NCBI GenBank assembly: GCA_030737875.1
Contig: CM060915.1
Location: 632,278,786 to 632,342,785 of the forward strand
Direction: 5' to 3'
Length of the DNA: 64,000 bases
Source of the DNA: Allium sativum
Taxonomy: Eukaryota; Streptophyta; Magnoliopsida; Asparagales; Amaryllidaceae
The translations under genes and the position numbers were made by a program. Shown piece by piece: positions 57,705-64,000 of the stretch. The first letter of the stretch is position 1. Each line of letters opens with the position of its first letter. The notes under the pieces were generated by a model. That model saw only the letters and a list, made by a program, of their open reading frames with translations. It was not told the DNA's origin and made no database searches.

Positions 57705-60700
57705 TAAGACAATTAAGGCTGAGTCAGGATTGTTAGGATTAAGTGAATTAAAGACTTAATCAAAATGGAACATGCTAAACTAAACGGACTGGTGGGGTTA
57801 GGTTAGGAAACACTTAACCAACTTAGCATGTTGGCTAGAGATAGAAAACCTAGTAACGGGGGACCCTTTTCAGCAGTAACCCTAAAAGGTGTATCAGGAT
57901 ACCCTGAAACTAGGCAGGGTGGGGCACGATTACTGGGCTGATTGTAAGAGGTCAAATCGACGGCGGTGGTGTAGCAGTGTAGGTTCTAACGGAGTGCGGG
58001 CGTGCACACACTCCGGTGCAGAAAAATAAGGCACTGGACACCAGTAGCATACCTGTGCACTCTAAGGTTGTGTCGGGTTGCCACTATGGGACTTGATACA
58101 CCCCATGGTGGGACCAGCATAGGTAATTACAGACATCGGGGGCCGTAAGACACAAGTAACTATGCGAGTAGGAGCCGATCATCATAGAATGGATCACACC
58201 ACCCTGATTATGGGGTGCAAATTGGAAACTAGTTTATATGGGTTCAGAGATTAACATGGGGTACGATAGTATATTCGACCCTAGACAACTTAACCAAGTT
58301 TATAGTGCATGCCCACTTCTTGTTTATACTTATCATACCCAGTTCTTTATTCATAGACAAAATAGTACTAGACTTACTCAGGCTTTATGTCTGACTCTAC
58401 TTTTCTTTCGTCTTCTTTCTTCCGTTTCCCCCCCCCCCCCCCCAGGTTCTCAGGGAGGGAACACAGCAGCTTGACCAACCTCAACATCCTGCTTGAAGAA
58501 GAGAAATGTATTGCTTGGACTTTCCTGTTTTGAACTAGGGCTTTGGACAATCCACTATGGGGCTTTTGCAGTTTATCTATGTTTTATTCATGCTTCTTTA
58601 AATAATGTACTCAAGACAGATTATGAAAGTGTTATGTTATGTTTTTTTTGGAAAGGATGTTGTTGTAACACGTATTTGACTTTATGAAATAAAGTTTGTT
58701 GTTCTTCCGCTGTTTACAAATATGTGTTCTTATATCTGTCTTGTATATCTGTGACTTGTACTTATAAACCTCCACCAAAATTAGGGCATTCCCTTTGAGA
58801 GTGACCCTAACGGAGGTGGGGTGTTTCAGTACGGACTGCCACCATCGATCGAATTAGATTCCACATTCGAATAATGCCCTCTAGTCTACGATACATCACC
58901 CAGAGCAGATGTGCATGTATCTAGACTGTCCCACGTATGTATTGTAATTGTAGCTCGATGCCTCAATCACACGTCCTCTAATGTGCACAGAGTTCCGTGG
59001 CAGGGCATGACACGGAACTCGGCCGACAGCTTTTCCATATCTGTATAGGCACGTCTTTAATGAACCTCTATATACAGATATACCTAGGTTCTGTTTTCGT
59101 GGTGGCTATGGCCCCACCTCGGCCCCTCCCTCAACTAGTAAAGACTACAGAGCTAAGCGACCGCCCCTAATAACAACCAATCTAAGCATCCATGTGGCGT
59201 CTCCCCTCAACCCCGTACCTCGTGAAAGGTGAAATGATATCTTGGGGTTAGCTCTAGTCTTTTCGCATCCCGCTGGCTGTCGATGATGGATATCCGATGG
59301 CCTACTATCCTTGTTAGTCGTGACCCTCTCTACCCCTCGTGAGGAAACCACCGAACTACCTTGGTGCCATCTCGTCACAGCATTCTGACTGCATAGCTAC
59401 ATCTGCAGTCAAGGCCCACCCACCTAGTAGTTACGCGCAGACCCAACCTCTGTGAGCATAGTCCGAAACTACACCACCACAGAGGACTACTGGGAGCACC
59501 TTCATTATCTCAAAAAGCTGCATACTTCCCCTTCTAGTCCTTTGGAGCCATCAAACTGATCAGATGAATGTGCGCTCCCCTCGTGTCTTATAACACCTCG
59601 ATGATCTACCCCATTGGGTTATTCACCCTCAACCGTACGGACTGATCTAAGTGCCTTACTTTAGCATGTTGTTAGACCCTATGTCTAAACATTCTTTTAT
59701 GCGCTTATCTCACCTTACCAAGTTTCGAGCTAACTTGGTTATTCCAATTCATATTGAATTCTTATTCAAATTACCAAGTTTCTCTTGCTTATTAATTTCA
59801 GTTATACAATTTAATTGATTTAAGTTTATTAATAAGCTTACAACCCGTTATTCTCTAGATTGTGGCCCATAGTCTGTAATCCACAATCTATTTTATACTC
59901 TTGCTTGGTTACATCATTATCATAACATGTTTTTACTTAATGTGTAATTAAGTACGTCTCATTTTACATGTTTCCTTTTTAACATGTCAGTCATTATTTA
60001 TGATTGAATATAACTTATCTAATAAGTTTTCCTCATTCTTTCTCATTTAATCATAATTCCATTTTTCATTTTTAATACAACTTATCGTTGTTTACTTGTT
60101 AACTTAGTTCTATTAACTAAGGCCCATTAACAAGTTTCCCAACCCATTAATTATAACATACATTATGATTTCCTCTTGTCCCTAGGACTGGCCTAAGCAT
60201 GTTGTTCACATCAGCGGGTTCCAGACTTCTAGATTACTTAATTTATAATTAAGTACCTCTTATCTTATTACACAGGCTGTCTCATTTCCTTACAAGTTAT
60301 GCTTACCCTAAACGGTGTCCTTTAATTACATAACTTTATTATTTCTACCAGTATTGTATACCACTAGGTGTCTTTAATTACATAACCTTATCGGGTTAAG
60401 TTTATAAGCCTATATGCATATATTACCCATCCCCTCTAATTTACTTAACTCCCCCACTACCCATCCAATTTTACTTAACCCTAACTTAAGTTCATAATCC
60501 CACAACCCTTATGGATTAAATCAGGTTAAGTAGTCCAATTCATTACCATGTCCAATTATGGTTATAATAGGCTAGACCTCTCACATTAGGCCTACAATGT
60601 ACGGATGCTGGATATGTCGGTCGGGTCTGGGCAGTCTTATTCCATAGTTGAGCCTAACCTCGTGTCTTAGCCCGATTCATATTTGTGTACTTAGACCTCG

Positions 60701-61267
60701 CACATTAGGTTCAACATTAGCGGCTGCTCGATATGCCGGTCAGGTCCGGGCAGACTTCCGCCTCTAATGCAACCTAACCCCATGTCATATGTATGATTAC
60801 AATTCCTAGTTGTAATTACTAAATATACCATTTTTAATTAATTTACCAGTTAATTAATCCTTTCCTTTTATAGGTGTCAATACCTATTTTCCTCCCAGTA
60901 ATTTGAATCACACGTCCAAAAATGTTCATATTCAAATTATACCATCTTTATCCAAATCTACCTATGTCATTATAGGTGATTATTCTATATTTCCCCATTT
61001 GAATTATGTCTAATACACTATTCAAATCATAGTCCTATATGCCTCTTTTTAATTCACCTTTTTAATTATGCACCATATGTCCCTTATCATAAATTAAAGC
61101 ATATATATATATATATTGCACAAACCCCAAATCCACATATTTTCCAATTTGTGCCCCAAGTCCATATTCACTTATTCCAATACAAGTTGTACCAAACCCA
61201 TATTCGCATATTTTCTATTGTACTCCTAAAATTCATATTCACACATGTACCAATTTATGTCCCAAAT

Positions 61268-62249
61268 TATAATGACCCGCCTTTTTGACCGCTTTAAGTC
61301 GGTATTTAAACCAACTCAAAACGTTCCAAAAGACAGATTATTATTTAGCTTATCAAGTTTAAACAGAATAAACACAGAATCACAGACACAATATTTACAG
61401 CGGAAGAAATTTTTATACAAATAATATCATAGTTGTACAAAATATTCATACAACGGAAGGTTTTATAAGTACATTACATGAATTTTTAAATAAATAAAAG
61501 CTTTACGATTTTTGTCGAGCGCGCCACATGCGTCTTTACGCTTCTCCACTTCGTTGAGAGCCGAAATCTTTAAAATCTTCAACGTTTGTATGTGACCCAA
61601 GCGTATTGCATAAAAGAAACACAACAAACACTCGGATCAGGATTAATCATTGTTCAAGTAAATTAACTTCAATATAAACTGAATATAATAGTAAATCTTA
61701 ACAGCCATTATATATTCGGGCATCAAACCTAGGTAAAGACTGCCACTTGAATTTTTATCAAAAAAAAAATAATAATAATAATAATAAAATAAAAGGAAAA
61801 AAATAAAAGACATTTCTACTTCAGACAGTATATACACAGGAAAAAAATCTTAAATGGTGATTGCTCATGTAAACTGGCGGTTAAACATATCAAGGATTCA
61901 ACTACTAAATTTCCTTTTATAAACAATTGTTCAAATTTAATGATTTCAAACATACATACAATTTGACAAACTTTTCCTTTGTTATAAATCATCATTCATC
62001 CTATCATAAATTGTCATTTATTGGAAATAAATTTAAAATCATGTATTAATAATATTATAAAATTAAATTTAAATCCATAACATTCAAATATCGAAAATAA
62101 ATTTATACATACTAGATTAATTCAAAACCAAATTGAAATAAACTAGACTTCCAAATTCTAAGTAAAATTTCAAATATAAATTTTGATTATTAACGTTAAA
62201 TACTTAATTTACTTTATATTTTAAACATCGAAATTTTTAAGTCGTTACA
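61268..62249 (-). repeat. 3' LTR of element I (982 bp)
   Basis: On the minus strand it starts TGTAACGACTT at 62249 next to a polypurine tract and ends GGGTCATTATA at 61268. The terminal CA has become TA when aligned with LTR F. It is inserted in the right LTR of E: host sequence stops at 'gtcccaaat'. A short AAT microsatellite lies at about 61763-61790; the 64-codon minus ORF across it (61643-61837) is not a gene. Confidence 0.82.
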
Positions 62250-64000
62250 ATCTCCCCCACTTAAAGCTTTTCGTCCTCGAAAAGGAACGAAATAAGAAAC
62301 TGGTAATTAAACGATATATCATTCATACGCACATCGACTTTGATTGCTTGTTCAAACACATAATTTTTTATTCCTAATTAGTATTGTTAACCCAATCACC
62401 CTAGTGCGAACTTCTGGTTTAACTTCTTGATTAGAAACTTATATTCTCCTTGCATAGCAATAAACTAGGATAGAGAATTTCAGATTCTTATCAAAAACTC
62501 TTATCAGTGTTCGCCGTCGAGAAAGAAGAAGACAATTCTATTTAGAATCAAAATCGTATATTCAAACTGAATCAGAATTGTTATGCGAATGGAATAATTT
62601 TCGTTCAAGTACATATTTATTCTTTTCTTTTCCAAGACGAAAATTAGTATTTTGATTTATTTCAAAGTTGTGAACTTGCAAAACATTTAAAATCTCTTTC
62701 TTATTTTACTATGTTGAGGTGATACAATGTTAAATTTTTATGTCATTAATTTGTTAATTAACGTCAAAATACTTTATAACTCGAAGGCTTAACAAGTTTA
62801 TTTTCGTTCTTAAAAGTTTTAGACATACGTTGATCTGACGCACGGCTAAAAATCTCCAAGTGCTCAATATACTTGTTTCAACTTCCAGTGAAAATACTTA
62901 AAAACTTTTAAAAATAGATATGAAAAATACATTCCCCCATGGATCGCGGACACGCGGCGGTTACGCTACTATCCCAGTAGAATCGCTTGTGCCCGTAGGT
63001 ATCACACCCCATCGAATTTCGCCATGGTTGTTGCCATAGATCGCAGTTACGCGGCGGTTACGCCACTATCCTAGTGGAATCGCCTGTAACAGTAGGCATC
63101 TTGCCCCTCGAATTTCGCTATGGTTATAGATCGCAGTTACGCAGCGGTTACGCCACTATCCCAGTGGAATCGCTTGTAACTGTAGGCATCTCGCCCCTCG
63201 AATTACGCTATGAAACATTAAGTGAATATAAATAAATCAAAGTGACCCCACCGAGTGGGATTCCAGTATGTGTTCCTACTGAGTAGGACCCCGATTTCCA
63301 ATGGACACCCCGTGCGGAGTTCCAACGCAACCCTATCAAGTAGGATCACGATTTTCAATAGAAAGTACTTTCCATATCTTCGACTTCAAAACAGATAATA
63401 CTACATATAGTATTTTTCATTTCGTACATCACATATATCGTGCTTATATAAAATTCCATTTACAAAAGTTTTCTTACTCCAATCGGGATTCGTTCAAATC
63501 AGTAATATCTAATTCACCACATACTTATATAACTTCCAATTTTTATATAAGAATCAAATTGTTCAATATCGAATCTTTGCCGAATTCAAAATTTTAGTAG
63601 TCATAGCTTTCAAAACTATTTCATTTCCACACTTATATAAATATAAGATTATCAGTTTCCAACTTTTAACATTTTAGATTTAACCGTTTGGATTTTATTT
63701 CATGTTCGAATAACATTCATTCTTGATATTTTCAAATATCTCTTAGAAATCATTTTCCATATAACTCAACTGGTGAATTTCAACAAAACTCGTACGAATT
63801 CCGTTTAATCAAGTCGCAATTTCAAGTTCGACGCACTTACATAATTATCTGTAAGATTTCTCAATTCCATGAAGTAAATTTCATTTATAAATGATATTTC
63901 CATATCTTCATTTCAAACATACATACTATTATATAATACTTCATTTCACGTTTTGCATATATCGCACTTACATAAATATCAACTTTCATAAGATTTGCTG
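62250..64000 (-). mobile_element. Interior of element I, non-coding, runs off the window
   Basis: Opens with the polypurine tract (minus: AAGTGGGGGAGAT, at 62250-62262) and the 'cgaggacgaaaa' block. It then follows element D's interior (7278-8985 and 14547 onward) closely. It carries three copies of the ~95-bp repeat (62940-63205) and two of the ~60-bp repeat (63276-63360). No coding domain was found; the ORF at 63301-63597 overlaps the repeats. Near 63,970 it preserves the site into which B inserted in D. Confidence 0.85.

Larger units (their letters stand above)
55545..58828 (+). mobile_element. Solo LTR, family H (3284 bp)
   Basis: TGTAACACCCCG to GGGGTGTTTCA with a perfect GTACG duplication (55540-55544 and 58829-58833), inside the right LTR of E. 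The left LTR of E has the single-copy site, which proves both borders. Contents: 'gagtccgtatg' block, GTCGAC cluster, TATA box and leader, 49-bp tandem repeat, paired CCCGGAACC module, C run with CAGGTTCTCAGGG, and conserved end. ORFs (for example 55615-55963 and 57432-57656) come from these repeats. Confidence 0.95.
54635..61267 (-). repeat. 5' LTR of element E, interrupted by H and cut by I
   Basis: Pieces 54635-55544 and 58834-61267 match 48063 to about 51407 in order. The missing part, about 1.2 kb including the LTR start, lies beyond the insertion of I and outside the window. Because the promoter-side part is displaced, this copy is disrupted. The ORF at 59145-59378 is the counterpart of 49273-49479 with different frame content, so it is rejected as a gene. 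Confidence 0.9.

Overview
The window is plant nuclear DNA, most likely from a eudicot with a large, repeat-rich genome. The evidence is Ty3/gypsy (Metaviridae) LTR retrotransposons with tRNA-iMet-type primer-binding sites, a Tat-lineage gypsy element, an En/Spm (CACTA)-type terminus and low-complexity AT-rich spacers. I see no convincing host gene, tRNA, rRNA or CRISPR array. All credible protein-coding sequence belongs to retrotransposons and is broken. The species cannot be named from the sequence alone.

Layout. 1-606 is the 3' end of an LTR (J), followed by a CACTA-type terminus (607-702). 1117-5806 is a 4.7 kb solo LTR (A). About 6.5-42.18 kb is one minus-strand, non-coding gypsy-type element (D), with its polypurine tract at 7278 and primer-binding site at 42158-42174. 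D was split twice: by a 5.56 kb solo LTR (B, 8986-14541, target-site duplication TCGCA) and by a minus-strand Tat element (K, 15313-40893, TSD ATGTA, 0.83 kb LTRs). K is itself split in gag by element C (24284-38641, TSD CATGG). C has two LTRs of about 6.66 kb around only 1036 bp of internal sequence. To the right lie a 350 bp foldback (42178-42528), an LTR end (F, to 43532), the 3' end of a plus-strand element with a 3.67 kb LTR (G, 44115-47783), and a minus-strand element (E) with 4.55 kb LTRs around a 2.0 kb interior that keeps only degenerate gag zinc knuckles. The right LTR of E was hit by a 3.28 kb solo LTR (H, 55545-58828, TSD GTACG) and then by a D-like element (I) that runs off the window.

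How the parts relate. K encodes gag, protease, reverse transcriptase, RNase H and integrase on the minus strand, plus an opposite-strand additional ORF between integrase and the 3' LTR, as known for Tat elements. Lesions are visible in several domains. C, D, E and I have replication signals but no usable proteins, so they would depend on enzymes made elsewhere. The LTRs fall into two sequence groups (A/B/C and E/G/H/J), each with its own shared modules. The feature most worth following up is the giant-LTR element C. Its LTR, like the diverged LTR B, carries a chain of short hairpins whose paired bases appear to change together. LTR divergence, counted by eye, agrees with the nesting: about 5% between K's LTRs and roughly 1-2% between sampled parts of C's LTRs.
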